NCBI GenBank assembly: GCA_002104895.1
Contig: MCFG01000296.1
Location: 47,501 to 87,796, forward strand
DNA: 40,296 nt
Direction of reading: 5' to 3'
DNA from: Anaeromyces robustus
Lineage: Eukaryota > Neocallimastigomycota > Neocallimastigomycetes > Neocallimastigales > Neocallimastigaceae
Positions within the stretch are counted from its first letter, which is position 1. Each line of letters starts with the position of its first letter. Positions 11,020-21,398 of the stretch are shown piece by piece. Made by a program: the position numbers and the translations under genes. The notes below the pieces were generated by a model, which saw only the letters and a program-made list of their open reading frames with translations, had not been told where the DNA came from and did no database searches.

Positions 11020-11600
11020 CTATTATCTTAATTTTAAAAATGCCTTCAAAAGTGATAATAGCTTTATCAAGAATAATAATTTTGTAGATACTTACTTAAT
11101 TCTTTATAATTCTTGTTTGAAAGTCAATTCCTTTTCTAAGTTTACTACTTTACTTCACTAAGTTTTTGATAATTATTCCTTTAATTATTAATTTTATTTA
11201 TTAAACTTCTTTAACTATAATTTTTATTTGGTTACACTAAAAATTATTTATAATACGTTTTATTATTTAATTTTTAATATTTTATATTTTATTTATTATT
11301 TTATTAATTTATTGTTTTATTATTGTTTTATTTTATAAATTTGTTATTTAAATTTATTATTTTATTATTTTATAATTTTATTATTTAAATTTGTTATTTT
11401 AACTAATTCTAATTTTATTATTAGTATTATAATTATTATTAAATTATTATTATATTTTATTATTTTATTTTGGTTATTATTTACTATTCTAATAACAACG
11501 AAATAATTTTTATAAAATTTTTACATGTATTTATATTTTTACAATAATTTAAAGTATTTATAATATTTAATAATAAAATAAATAAAAGAACAATTTTTAT
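11020..11600 (+). repeat. Diverged direct repeat shared with 22100-22806
   Basis: Shared landmarks in order are AAAAGTGATAATAG, TTATCAAGAA, GGTTACACTAAAAATT, TACATGTATTTATATTTTTA and TTCATTATAGAAAAG-like words. Both copies lie upstream of a tRNA gene (Trp copy 3 and Cys copy 4). I see no coding region; the 11484-11717 frame is A+T noise. From 11601 to 12154 I see only A+T-rich spacer. Confidence 0.5.
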
Positions 11601-12154
11601 TATAGAAAAGAAAATAAAGAATAAAAATGATAAATAAGAATAATTTTTATTATATAAAAGAAATAAAAGAATAAAGAAATAGAAATTATTTCTATTTAAT
11701 TTATGAATAATAATCATTTAATGATTATCAGCTAAATTAATAATTTTAATTATTAATTTTGTTATTTACAACTTTTTAACTATTTACATTTATTATTTAC
11801 AATTTTTAATTATTTATAAGTTTTAATTATTATTAAAGATTTATTTAATTATTTAAAAATTATTTTTCTTTTGAATTTTATTATTAATATTTTTATTAAT
11901 ATTTATTTTATTCTAGAAATTATTTTATTTAATTTATAATTAATATTTATAATATTTATTCTCTTTTTATTTATTTCTTTCTAGAAAACTTAATTATTTT
12001 TGTATACTATTAAGTTAGTATACTGACTAATTTAATTTTAGGTTTAATTAATATTTATATTTTATTTTAGTTAAAATTTATGGTAAATTTTTAATATTAA
12101 ATTTACCAGGAATTATGATTTAATAATTCCATTATTTATCAGAAAAATAAGCAG

Positions 12155-12226
12155 GGAGGGTTGGCGCAACGGTAGCGCGTCCGCCTCCAGAGCGGAAGGT
12201 TGGGCGTTCGAATCGCTCACTCTCCA
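12155..12226 (+). tRNA. tRNA-Trp (CCA), copy 3
   Basis: Same 72-nt sequence as copies 1 and 2, on the plus strand. It is followed at once by ATATATCCTTG and a long T run (terminator). It has no LTR nearby. From 12227 to 12933 there is A+T-rich spacer with no gene seen. Confidence 0.97.
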
Positions 12227-12933
12227 TATATCCTTGTTTTTTTTCTAAGATTGATTTATTTTTTATTTTTTTTTTTTTCATATATATAATTATATTTTAT
12301 TATGAATAATTGTTATTTTATTTTTTAAAATATAAATAGTTTAATTTTAAATAAGAATATAAAGACATGTAAATATTTTCTTGTAAATTATTAATATATA
12401 ATATTAGCCAATAAACTATAAAAAATAATACTAATAAATAATAGTAGTATAATTTATAGCATAAATTAAATTTATAATTTTATATTTTTAAATAAATTTT
12501 GTTTTTTTAAAAAAATAAATATAAAATAATATTTATAGTAAATTAATTTCTATTGTATTTCTAATAAAATAATTTCTGTGGTTTTAAAGAATAAATTAAC
12601 TTCTAAATTTACTAGAATATCTCATACAGATATCTACTGAAAAATAGATGGATAATATCATTTTCTTGTATAGAATTAATTTGTATTTATTTTCATAATA
12701 ATTATACATGAAATAATATTAAAAAATATACATAAAATTTTACTTATGAATACTAGTTAATTAAATATAAAATATATTTAAATTTTATAGTATTATGATT
12801 ATTATGCATTTATTAAAAAAATTTTTTTTTTGAATAATTAATTATATTAATTTATATTAATAAAACCTAATCATCTTTAAGTCAAAACTCAATATTTAAC
12901 TATTACAATTAATGAAAAATCATCATTCTTGAT

Positions 12934-13245
12934 ATTGGTGTTATTCATTCTGATTAATACTAATTCTTCTATGAACTAGATACAGCCGAAATTCAGGTAA
13001 TCCCTATAACATGAATTTTACAACTATTTTTTTTAAATATTTATAATAGTCAACTGGATTTAAAAATAGAATTTATGATTTTAAATTTATTGACATTTAA
13101 TATATTGTTAAATATTAATATAATTAATTAAAAATTTTTATAAATACTAAAATGAAATATATAATTTATATAGCTTTATATATATGAAAAAAAAAAAAAA
13201 AATAAATAAAAAATAAAGCAATCATAGAAAAAAAACAAGGATATA
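12934..13245 (-). repeat. Trp-flank repeat block beside tRNA-Trp copy 4
   Basis: Close homologue of 7251-7568, with landmarks CTGATTAATACTAATTCTTC, GAAATTCAGGTAATCCCT and CAACTGGATTTAAAAATAG. It lies 3' of the tRNA. Confidence 0.6.
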
Positions 13246-13317
13246 TGGAGAGTGAGCGATTCGAACGCCCAACCTTCCGCTCTGGAGGCGGACGCGCTAC
13301 CGTTGCGCCAACCCTCC
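13246..13317 (-). tRNA. tRNA-Trp (CCA), copy 4
   Basis: Same sequence as copies 1 to 3. Its 5' end at 13317 is only 14 nt from an LTR-T insertion. Beyond that LTR, the original upstream flank continues to the LTR-S remnant at 13909. That remnant would have been 65 nt from the gene before LTR-T arrived. Confidence 0.97.
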
Positions 13318-13331
13318 TTGCTTGAATTTCT

Positions 13332-13853
13332 TGATACAGACTCAATATAAATAGAGATTTATATTATTACTACCAGGTGATTGAACATGTATTAAGAAGA
13401 AAAAATAAATAATTCTGATTGGCTAAATAACTAAATAATACATATAAAAGAAATTATTATTATTATATTTTTAATATTTGATCTTTCTATGGAGAGAAAG
13501 TTAATCCCAAGTGAGTTTTTTATAATATAGTTTAGAGATTTTTATAATGGTTTAATTAATATTTAGTTTAATAATTTAATATTTTATTTGAGAATTTCCT
13601 AGGTTAATATATAGATTAATAAGGAATAGTTTTTATATAATAAAGTTTAGTTTAGATATTAATATTAGTTAGATAAATTCAATTATAATTATAATAAAAT
13701 GTAATAATAAATAATAATAAATAAATAAACTATTATATTAAACATGAAATAATTATTATAAATTGTGTTATATTAGAATATATTGTTTTGTTAATATTTC
13801 CCTGCTGTCTTGTCTTTAAATAAAATAATTAGATATAAGTTTATCTTGTATCA
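13332..13853 (-). mobile_element. LTR-T (522 bp), solo, next to tRNA-Trp copy 4
   Basis: On the minus strand it runs TGATACAAG...TGTATCA, with TTCT on both sides (13328-13331 and 13854-13857) as a 4-bp target duplication. It is about 99% identical and equal in length to 17878-18399. It has TG...CA ends with a 7-bp terminal inverted repeat and no coding region. A solo LTR is the best reading; a short DNA transposon with 4-bp duplications is the alternative. The TGTATCA end faces the tRNA in both copies. Confidence 0.7.
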
Positions 13854-13908
13854 TTCTTGGTGGGATATTTCTTTAAATACACATTAATTCAAAATCCATA
13901 TTTTTAAA

Positions 13909-14165
13909 TGTAATGATATGGATCCATATCATTACATGGTCCTCCTCTAAAGATAGGATACCAAACGATCGCTAATATACGAGAATAGTAAATAAGAGTT
14001 TGTAGATAATTATTAAAAATCGAGACTAATTATTAAAAATCTAAAAAAAAATTTTGTATAAAAGATATTATCTACAAAAAGAGATATAATATTAAAATAT
14101 ATTAGAGTTATAGTAGTTATATTTCTAGCGGTAGCGTATCCTAAAATAAAAGTTAAAATATTTTA
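13909..14165 (-). mobile_element. Rearranged LTR-S element remnant
   Basis: The first about 15 bp of LTR-S (plus strand) meet the same bases in reverse, forming a 30-bp palindrome at 13908-13937. They are followed by the 3' part of the TRIM internal region on the minus strand. Recognisable words are ATGGTCCTCCTCTAAAGAT and GGTATCC-complement sequence, matching 25565-25822. It is a broken fossil. Confidence 0.7.
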
Positions 14166-14818
14166 TTTAAATAATATACAGAATATTTTTATTTCTTTTT
14201 TATTTCTGTATTTGTCCAATATTTTTAAATTTTAGGGAAAGAATAAGAGAAAAAGGTAAAAGAATGGATAAAGTTATTATTTATATATAATTATTTATAT
14301 TATTATTAATAAATTAAATATTTTAATATAATTATAATAATAAATATTTTTCAAGGAATAATAATAGAAATATTAATAATTATTTGAAATATGAATTTAA
14401 ATAGGATATATTAATATAGTATTATAAAATATTAGATATTGATAAAAATAATTATTATAATATGTTAATAAAGTATTGCTTAAATTATTATTTATTATGT
14501 ATAAAATTTATTATAAAATATTAATAAGATTTATTTAAACTATTAATAAAACTATTTATTATAAAATATTAATAAGATATTTATTAAGAAATTTAATATA
14601 ATTTATTTAGGAATAAATATTGTATTTATATATTTATTATTATAAGATATTAATATAATATTGTTAATAAGAAGAATTTTTAGTAAAGATATTAATAAAA
14701 TTATTATATTTTAGTAAATTAGTAAACATTATAAAGAAGTTTTATTAAATATTAATATATAAAGAATAAAAGGTTTAAAAATATGGATTTTGAAATAATG
14801 TGTATTTAAAGGAATATT
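14166..14818 (+). repeat. tRNA-upstream repeat block
   Basis: The block runs from AATATACAGAATATTT and TTAGGGAAAGAATAAGAG to GGATTTTGAAATAATGTG and AAAGGAATATTG. No tRNA follows. From 14819 to 15821 there is A+T-rich spacer with no gene seen; its right part (15690-15821) is homologous to 9800-9900 in inverse orientation. Confidence 0.55.
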
Positions 14819-15821
14819 GCACTAAAAATTAATACAAAATGGTAATATCTTAATTCTTTATAGGGAAGAAAGTGATATTACCTATGTATTTTCAGAATAA
14901 CTGTCTAAGTTATTTTCCAGTAGATTGTAAATTTAAACACTAAAATTGTTTTATAAAAACACAGTTTTATTATTAAGTTTAAAATATAAAATTTATTTAT
15001 TAAAATTTTATTAAATTCATTATTATTTATTAAATAGTAGTTTTATTCTTAACTAAACTATTTTATGTTGATTATATATTTTAATTTAGTAATTTATTCT
15101 AATAATTATTAATTCATTATATTTATGACTAAGCTATTATTAAAAATAGTAGTGAAGAATTAATTTACATAAAAATAATTACATGTATTTATATTTTTCT
15201 TTAAAATTAAACTATTTACAATAATAAATAAAATAATACAAGTATTTATAAAAATATAAATAAAATAATTAAAAATTATTAAATAAAAATAAGTAAAAAT
15301 GTATAAAAATAATAATAAAATAAATAATAAAAATAAATAATATTATTAATAAAATTATAAAAATAAACTGTTTATTTATTTATAAAGTAAATAAAATTAA
15401 TTGTTATTTCTAATTTAGAAATGTTTAAGTGTAAAGAATATTTAAAAAGTATTTAGAAAGTATTTTAAAAGTGTTTTTAGAAACTATTTTCGAGTCATAT
15501 TATTTAATTAAAATATTTTAGAATCTTTTATTATTTTTATAATATTAATTATAAATTGTTTATAATTTATATAAATTTAATATTTAATAATATTTTTAAG
15601 AATTGATTTAGTTTAAGATAATAATGATAAAGATATTGTTTTAAGAATATAATTTTATAATCTTATTATTTTTACTAATATTATTAATTATTTTAAATGA
15701 TAATTCAATATATTATTAAAATTTATTAATTATTTGAAGTTTAGAAAATAATTATAATTAAAGTAAATTAATAATAAATTATAGAGAATAATAATAAATA
15801 AAACTAATTAGAATTTTTAAA

Positions 15822-17157
15822 TGTTAAATGAGGGTAGTTTTGGTTTAATAATGGTCAGGTCAAGATGTTTAATTAATAACAAAATAACTAATTAAACAAA
15901 TATATAATTAATAGGCAAATTTATTTATTAATACACAATAAATTAATTAATTAATTAAAGAACACGTTTTAAAATAATTAAGTTTTATAATAATATTTTT
16001 TATTAATAATTAATTAAGAAAAGTTTAAATAATAATTAGATTATTAAGTCATTAATTCTAAGTTAGTTAATAATCTTACAAAGATTAAAAGGAATTGTAA
16101 TTTCAATCCTTATTTATACTTTTTCTAATCTAATAATTATTAATACATTTAATTATTATAATCTATTGATAATATATTTATACATGTATAATTTTAAATA
16201 AAATATATGAATAAAATAATATTGATAAAAATCTAACTATATAAAACTAATATAAAACTATATAAACTATTAATAAATTTAATGATAAGAATTTATAATC
16301 TAAGATTTAGATTTATAACTATTCTAATTATTTAACTAGTTAACTATTTAATTATTTAATTATTTAGTATACTATTTAATTATTTATCTATATATTAATT
16401 ATTTTTATCTTTGGATTTTTATAATCTTTTCTGTATAATTAATTCTAGATAAAATGGGATATTTTTAATTATTTAAGATCTTAAGTAAATTTTAAATCTT
16501 TTTGAGATTTTTTAGAATTCTAAGAATTTCTGTAAATTAATATAATAATCAACTATTCTAATTTTTTATAAAAATAATTAACAATTATTATAATATATTA
16601 TATAAATTATTATTATTATTCTAATTAATATTTCATAAAATTATTTGAAGGCGTTTTCTGTATATCTGAATAATTATTATTATTATTAATTATAATATAA
16701 TTATTGAAATAAAAAGATTTTATCTATATAAATTTTATAATTATTTATTTATGGATCCTTGTAAATATTTAATTATATTTTTATATTGTGTAAACCTTTA
16801 AAGTCCAATATCTCGCCAACCAGTGGTCCAAATGGGCTGAAATTCAGATATGTTGTAGCTCTTGAGCAGAGCTTCTCAATGAGCATAAAATCAAAGCGAA
16901 GCGGCGGAAATCTTCAATATTTGCCAAGTTATCGTTATTTTTCTTCTGATTATTTTTATTAATATCTTAAGGGTTAAATTAAGTTGATTAATATTTATTT
17001 AATTTGTCCAAACCCTTTACAATATCAATTTAATTACTTTTTAATATTTGTTTATTTTATTGAAAATCGAATTTTAAGTGATTTAGTCAATAACGAAATT
17101 TAAATGTAATTGATCTATTAGTGAATTTCAATTTTAAATCCACTAATATTCGCGACA
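15822..17157 (-). mobile_element. LTR-L (1336 bp), uninterrupted solo copy
   Basis: Plus-strand ends are TGTTAAATGAGGG and ATTCGCGACA, with the perfect 5-bp duplication TTAAA (15817-15821 and 17158-17162). It is near-identical in inverse orientation to 4012-6553 minus nested inserts. Because the outer flanks and a tRNA-Trp are also shared, the two loci are an inverted segmental duplication. The LTR 5' end (TGTCGCG) faces tRNA-Trp copy 5 at 63 nt. It has no coding region. Confidence 0.88.
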
Positions 17158-17220
17158 TTAAAAGTTAATATTATAATTAAAGTAGTATAATTTTTCATTA
17201 CTTTACAAAAATACAAGCAA

Positions 17221-17292
17221 GGAGGGTTGGCGCAACGGTAGCGCGTCCGCCTCCAGAGCGGAAGGTTGGGCGTTCGAATCGCTCACTTTCCA
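17221..17292 (+). tRNA. tRNA-Trp (CCA), copy 5
   Basis: Same cloverleaf as the other Trp copies except for one change in the 3' acceptor strand (ACTTTCC), which swaps a Watson-Crick pair for G-T and keeps the stem. Anticodon CCA and both internal promoter boxes are intact. TTCCTTGTTTTTTC follows as terminator. From 17293 to 17680 there is A+T-rich spacer with nothing seen. Confidence 0.95.
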
Positions 17293-17680
17293 TAATTCCT
17301 TGTTTTTTCTTGATTTTAATTATTATTTTCATTTACGTTTTTTATATATGAATAGTTGTTAATTTTACTTATCAAATATAACCAAAATAATAAGTAAATT
17401 GAATAAAAAATAAATAGATAAATTAAATATACTATTCAATTTACTTATTAATTTTATTTATCAATTTATTTTTGTTTAATTAATAATTTAAATATTATAA
17501 TTTATTACATCAAAAGATAGTAATTTAAGTTAATTAATCAGGTGAGATGTAGTTTTCATATTAGATGAAATAATATAAGGTATAATTATAAATATATTTA
17601 ACACAAAAATTAATTAATATTATGATAATTTGGTTTTAAAAATAATTTTATTAAAATAACTTTTAAAATTAAACGTTTTC

Positions 17681-17822
17681 TAAGGGCCACTAGGTTGTTA
17701 CAGGAAATTAATTACAAATAAAAATATAAAATAAGAAATTCGAACCAGAGACAACTAATATGATAATAGAAGCAGATAGTACTGAGCCTAATTGGTAGCC
17801 ATAATGGATCTATATCATTACA
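17681..17822 (-). mobile_element. LTR-S remnant upstream of tRNA-Cys copy 3
   Basis: Reading the minus strand, it holds the LTR-S start, the tRNA-like B-box area (GTCTCTGGTTCGAA) and the AACCTAGTGG end motif. The long A+T-rich middle is missing. It is an old, broken copy. Its 5' end at 17822 faces the tRNA, 64 nt away once the later LTR-T is discounted. Confidence 0.75.
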
Positions 17823-17877
17823 TAAGAATCAACTAAATTATTATTTTATTATTTAAAATTTCACCTTTCACCATGAG

Positions 17878-18399
17878 TGATACAAGATAAACTTATATCT
17901 AATTATTTTATTTAAAGACAAGACAGCAGGGAAATATTAACAAAACAATATATTCTAATATAACACAATTTATAATAATTATTTCATGTTTAATATAATA
18001 GTTTATTTATTTATTATTATTTATTATTACATTTTATTATAATTATAATTGAATTTATCTAACTAATATTAATATCTAAACTAAACTTTATTATATAAAC
18101 ACTATTCCTTATTAATCTATATATTAACCTAGGAAATTCTCAAATAAAATATTAAATTATTAAACTAAATATTAATTAAACCATTATAAAAATCTCTAAA
18201 CTATATTATAAAAAACTCACTTGGGATTAACTTTCTCTCCATAGAAAGATCAAATATTAAAAATATAATAATAATAATTTCTTTTATATGTATTATTTAG
18301 TTATTTAGCCAATCAGAATTATTTATTTTTTCTTCTTAATACATGTTCAATCACCTGGTAGTAATAATATAAATCTCTATTTATATTGAGTCTGTATCA
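17878..18399 (+). mobile_element. LTR-T (522 bp), solo, next to tRNA-Cys copy 3
   Basis: It runs TGATACAAG...TGTATCA, flanked by TGAG on both sides (17874-17877 and 18400-18403). This is an independent target from the TTCT copy at 13332-13853. It ends 13 nt before the tRNA 5' end, with the same end facing the gene as in the other copy. Confidence 0.72.
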
Positions 18400-18412
18400 T
18401 GAGAAGCAGCAT

Positions 18413-18484
18413 GGGGTGTTAGCTCAGCGGTAGAGCAATTGACTGCAGATCAATAGGTCTTCGGTTCAAATCCGGAACGCCCCT
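18413..18484 (+). tRNA. tRNA-Cys (GCA), copy 3
   Basis: It is identical to copies 1 and 2 and keeps GGGGTGT/ACGCCCC, anticodon GCA and discriminator T. CTTTCTCTTTTT follows as terminator. Two different LTR families inserted upstream at different times: LTR-S first, 64 nt away, then LTR-T, 13 nt away. From 18485 to 18840 there is A+T-rich spacer. Confidence 0.97.
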
Positions 18485-18840
18485 TTCTCTTTTTATTTAA
18501 GAAAATAAAATTATTATTTTTTTTTTATTTTTTTTCATTACATTTGCACAAAAAAAAATTATATTGTAATATTAAAAAAGTATTTAAACTTCAATATCCT
18601 AGTATATAAAAAAAGCTTATTAATATCACACAAAATAATTATTTATTTAAATATATTAATTTTCATTAATAAAGCAAGAAATTTTTATAAAAAAAAATAT
18701 TAAAAATAAAATAAAGATTTTATTTTCAATATTTTATTTTCAATACTTTTATACAGAAATACATTTAACTTCTGATTATACATTTTATAAATAATTCATT
18801 TATTTTATAATAAATTTTTATTATTTTATTTATTTTATTT

Positions 18841-19384
18841 TATTTAAATAATATACAAAAAAATTTATTTCTGTATTTGTCCAGGGTTTTTAAGTTGGAG
18901 GGAAAGATTTAGGGAAAAAGGGAAAAGAATGAATAAAATTATTATTTTAATTATAATTATTTATATATTTATTATTATAATTATATTAAAGTATTAAATG
19001 TATTAATAATAGAAATATTAATAATTATTGTTATAAAAATATAAATAAGATATATTAATAAAGTATTATAAAATATTTGATATTAATAATTATTATAAAA
19101 TATTAATAAAATATTAATATAAAATATTAATAAAGATATTGAATTTATATAAGATATTAACAAAATTTTATTTATTATAAGAATATTTATTATAAAGTAT
19201 TAATAAAATTTATTTAGGATATTAAAAAAATATTTATAAATTTATTATAAGATATTAATAAAATATTGATATTAATAAAATTATTATATTTTAAGATATT
19301 AGAGTTTTATTTAATTTTAATTTATAAGGAATATAAGGTTTAAAAATATGAATTTGGAAATAATGTGTATTTAGGGGAATATTG
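18841..19384 (+). repeat. tRNA-upstream repeat block of tRNA-Ser
   Basis: It begins near AATAATATACAAAAAAAT and CTGTATTTGTCCAGGG, continues through GGAGGGAAAGATTTAGGG, and ends in GAATTTGGAAATAATGTG plus GGGGAATATTG, 21 nt from the tRNA. It is homologous to the blocks upstream of tRNA-Cys, which shows that the same promoter flank serves different tRNA genes. Confidence 0.6.
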
Positions 19385-19405
19385 TGTTAGATATTTCATA
19401 AAATA

Positions 19406-19487
19406 GTCACTTTGGCGGAGTGGTTAACGCGGTGGCCTGCTAAGCCATTTCCCTTTGGGAGCGCAGGTTCGAGTCCTGCAGGTGACG
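19406..19487 (+). tRNA. tRNA-Ser (GCT)
   Basis: This is an 82-nt class II tRNA. Acceptor stem is GTCACTT/AGGTGAC with discriminator G. The anticodon stem TGGC/GCCA closes loop CTGCTAA with anticodon GCT. The long variable arm forms TCCC-TTT-GGGA. T arm GCAGG-TTCGAGT-CCTGC is perfect. There is no intron. TTTTTT follows at 19488. It reads AGC and AGT codons. Only one copy is present. Confidence 0.97.
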
Positions 19488-19844
19488 TTTTTTATTTACA
19501 TTTTTTTTTTTACAAGTGTTTTATTATTTATTTATTTATTTTTACAAAAAAAAAAAAAAAAATTAGACGAATTTACTGATTTTATATCTAACTTGTAACA
19601 AATTCATATATACTAATAGATTGAGATAATATAAAAATAATTGTAATAATAATAATAATAATAATAATAAGAATAATAATAATATATTTGTATAACATAA
19701 TAAAAATCATACACTTATAAATTAAATTATAAATACACCATTTCAATTTATTTGACAAATACTCAATTATATTTTCTTTGGTATTATATTCTTTTATATA
19801 TTTTATTTTTATTCACTTTAGTTATTTTTAATTATTTATTCTTA

Positions 19845-19929
19845 TTATTTATATTACATGTTTATTTTATTACATGTGTATTTATATTACATGTTTATTT
19901 ATATTACATGTTTATTTTATTACATGTAA
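19845..19929. repeat. TTACATG minisatellite
   Basis: Five copies of TATTACATGT-type words are spaced about 15-20 bp apart by TTATTT sequence. The repeat lies just 3' of the secreted-protein gene. The open frame across it (19752-19934) is low-complexity noise. Confidence 0.65.
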
Positions 19930-19974
19930 TATAAATAATTTTCTAAAATATAATATTTTTATTTTATATCAAAA

Positions 19975-20247
19975 TTAACCATGTGGTAATACACAGCACA
20001 TAACACCTTCTCTTGGATTATTATTACAAATATATTTATGGTTATTTCTATATTCAGTACGAACACTCCAATCACAATGATGAAGTGGTGCAGGGTGACC
20101 ACTTTCTATTGGATGGTTTGATATTCTTAAACACTGACTTGGACCTACCCATGCGTAGTAATCACCATCAGTACAAGTTACACTTAATACCTTAACGATG
20201 TTTAAAAGGGCTGTTAATAAAAGGAGGTTAATTAAACGGAATCCCAT
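19975..20247 (-). CDS. Small secreted cysteine-rich protein (90 aa), unknown family
   Basis: The predicted protein starts MGFRLINLLLLTALLNIVKV. Residues 1 to about 22 form a signal peptide with a short basic start and a Leu-rich core, with cleavage likely near VLS. The mature part of about 68 residues has six cysteines (C25, C39, C58, C74, C84, C85), an even number that suggests three disulfides. It is rich in His, Asn, Pro and Tyr, ending MCCVLPHG. The start at 20247 is the only in-frame ATG ahead of the signal peptide. G+C content is visibly higher than in the flanks, which supports a real gene. I do not recognise the family. An effector, inhibitor or cell-wall peptide would be guesses. No intron is needed. 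Overlapping plus-strand frame 20013-20195 is a shadow. Confidence 0.75.
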   Translation of the reverse strand: MGFRLINLLLLTALLNIVKVLSVTCTDGDYYAWVGPSQCLRISNHPIESGHPAPLHHCDWSVRTEYRNNHKYICNNNPREGVMCCVLPHG

Positions 20248-21398
20248 GAAAACAAAGAACCTATGGATATAGAAACTATTTGAATTTTTTTTATTGTATT
20301 TTATTATTTTTTTTATTTATTTTAATTTATTCTTTTTTATTATTGATTTTTGACTATTATTTTTTTTTTAAGAAAAATTTCATCTTTTATATACTTTTTA
20401 AAATTTTTGAATATATAGTTTTGAAAAAAAATAAAAAATTCATAAAAAAAAAGTTTTTATAACTTGTAACATTTTTTTATTATATGATTTATACAAAATA
20501 GATATAAATATAAATATAAATAATAAATATAAATATAAATATAAATATAAATATAAATATAAATATAAATATAAATATAAATGGAAATATAAATATAAAT
20601 ATTATATACTGACTTGTTTATTACTAAATTAGGAAGTATATAATAATAAATTTTTTTTTTTTTGGGAAGGTATATTTCAAGACTTAATAACTTAATATAA
20701 TTTTTAATAAAAAAATTTAAAAACAAATCTAATTTAATTTTTTTGTTACCAAACATTTTTATTAAATTAATAAAAATATTACTATAATTGTCTAATTTTA
20801 ATAATTTGATATATTAATAATAATTCTATATATTTTTTAAAATTGAACAAAAATAATTTTTTTATTTTATTTTTTAAAGCTGAACAATAGAAAGAATAGT
20901 TGAACAATAGAAAGAATTAGTATAATACTAAGAAATATTTTATTTTAATTATGTTAAATAATAATAATAGTTAAACTTTTAAAATGAGTGGTAGCAGTCA
21001 ATATAATTTAATAATTATTTAATAATGTAGTAATTAAATAATTATTTGAACTATTTTTTTTTAAATATATAAATATAGTAAAAATAATTATTAAAATGTA
21101 TTTGTATAAATTTATAAATTAAAAACAGAAATAAAATTTATATATAAAGGGTTTTATTATTATTATTATTATTATTTTTTATATATATATAACATTTATA
21201 ACATTTTATAACATTTATAACATATAATAAATTTAATAAATATTAATATTTTATAAAATATATAAGTTTTTATTATAAATATTAATAAAATAAGTTTTAT
21301 TTTTATTTATTATTATATATTATATATATAAATAGAATATTCTATAATAATAATAATTATGTTTAATATTTTGTTAATTAAAGAATAAATATAACTAT
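20248..21398. other. A+T-rich spacer with (ATAAAT)n microsatellite
   Basis: A hexanucleotide ATAAAT/TATAAA array lies at about 20502-20600 with a single interruption. GAACAATAGAAAGAAT occurs twice near 20882-20918. A run of ATT triplets lies near 21160. The frames at 20280-20462 and 20457-20756 are products of low complexity. No gene is seen. Confidence 0.6.

Noticed and set aside
11484-11717. 77-residue minus-strand frame that looks like a membrane protein
   Set aside because: The apparent hydrophobic segments come from T-rich repeats shared with 22690-22806, where the frame is not kept.
19752-20462. Plus-strand frames at 19752, 20013 and 20280
   Set aside because: The first is a minisatellite, the second is the antisense shadow of the secreted-protein gene, and the third is T-rich noise.
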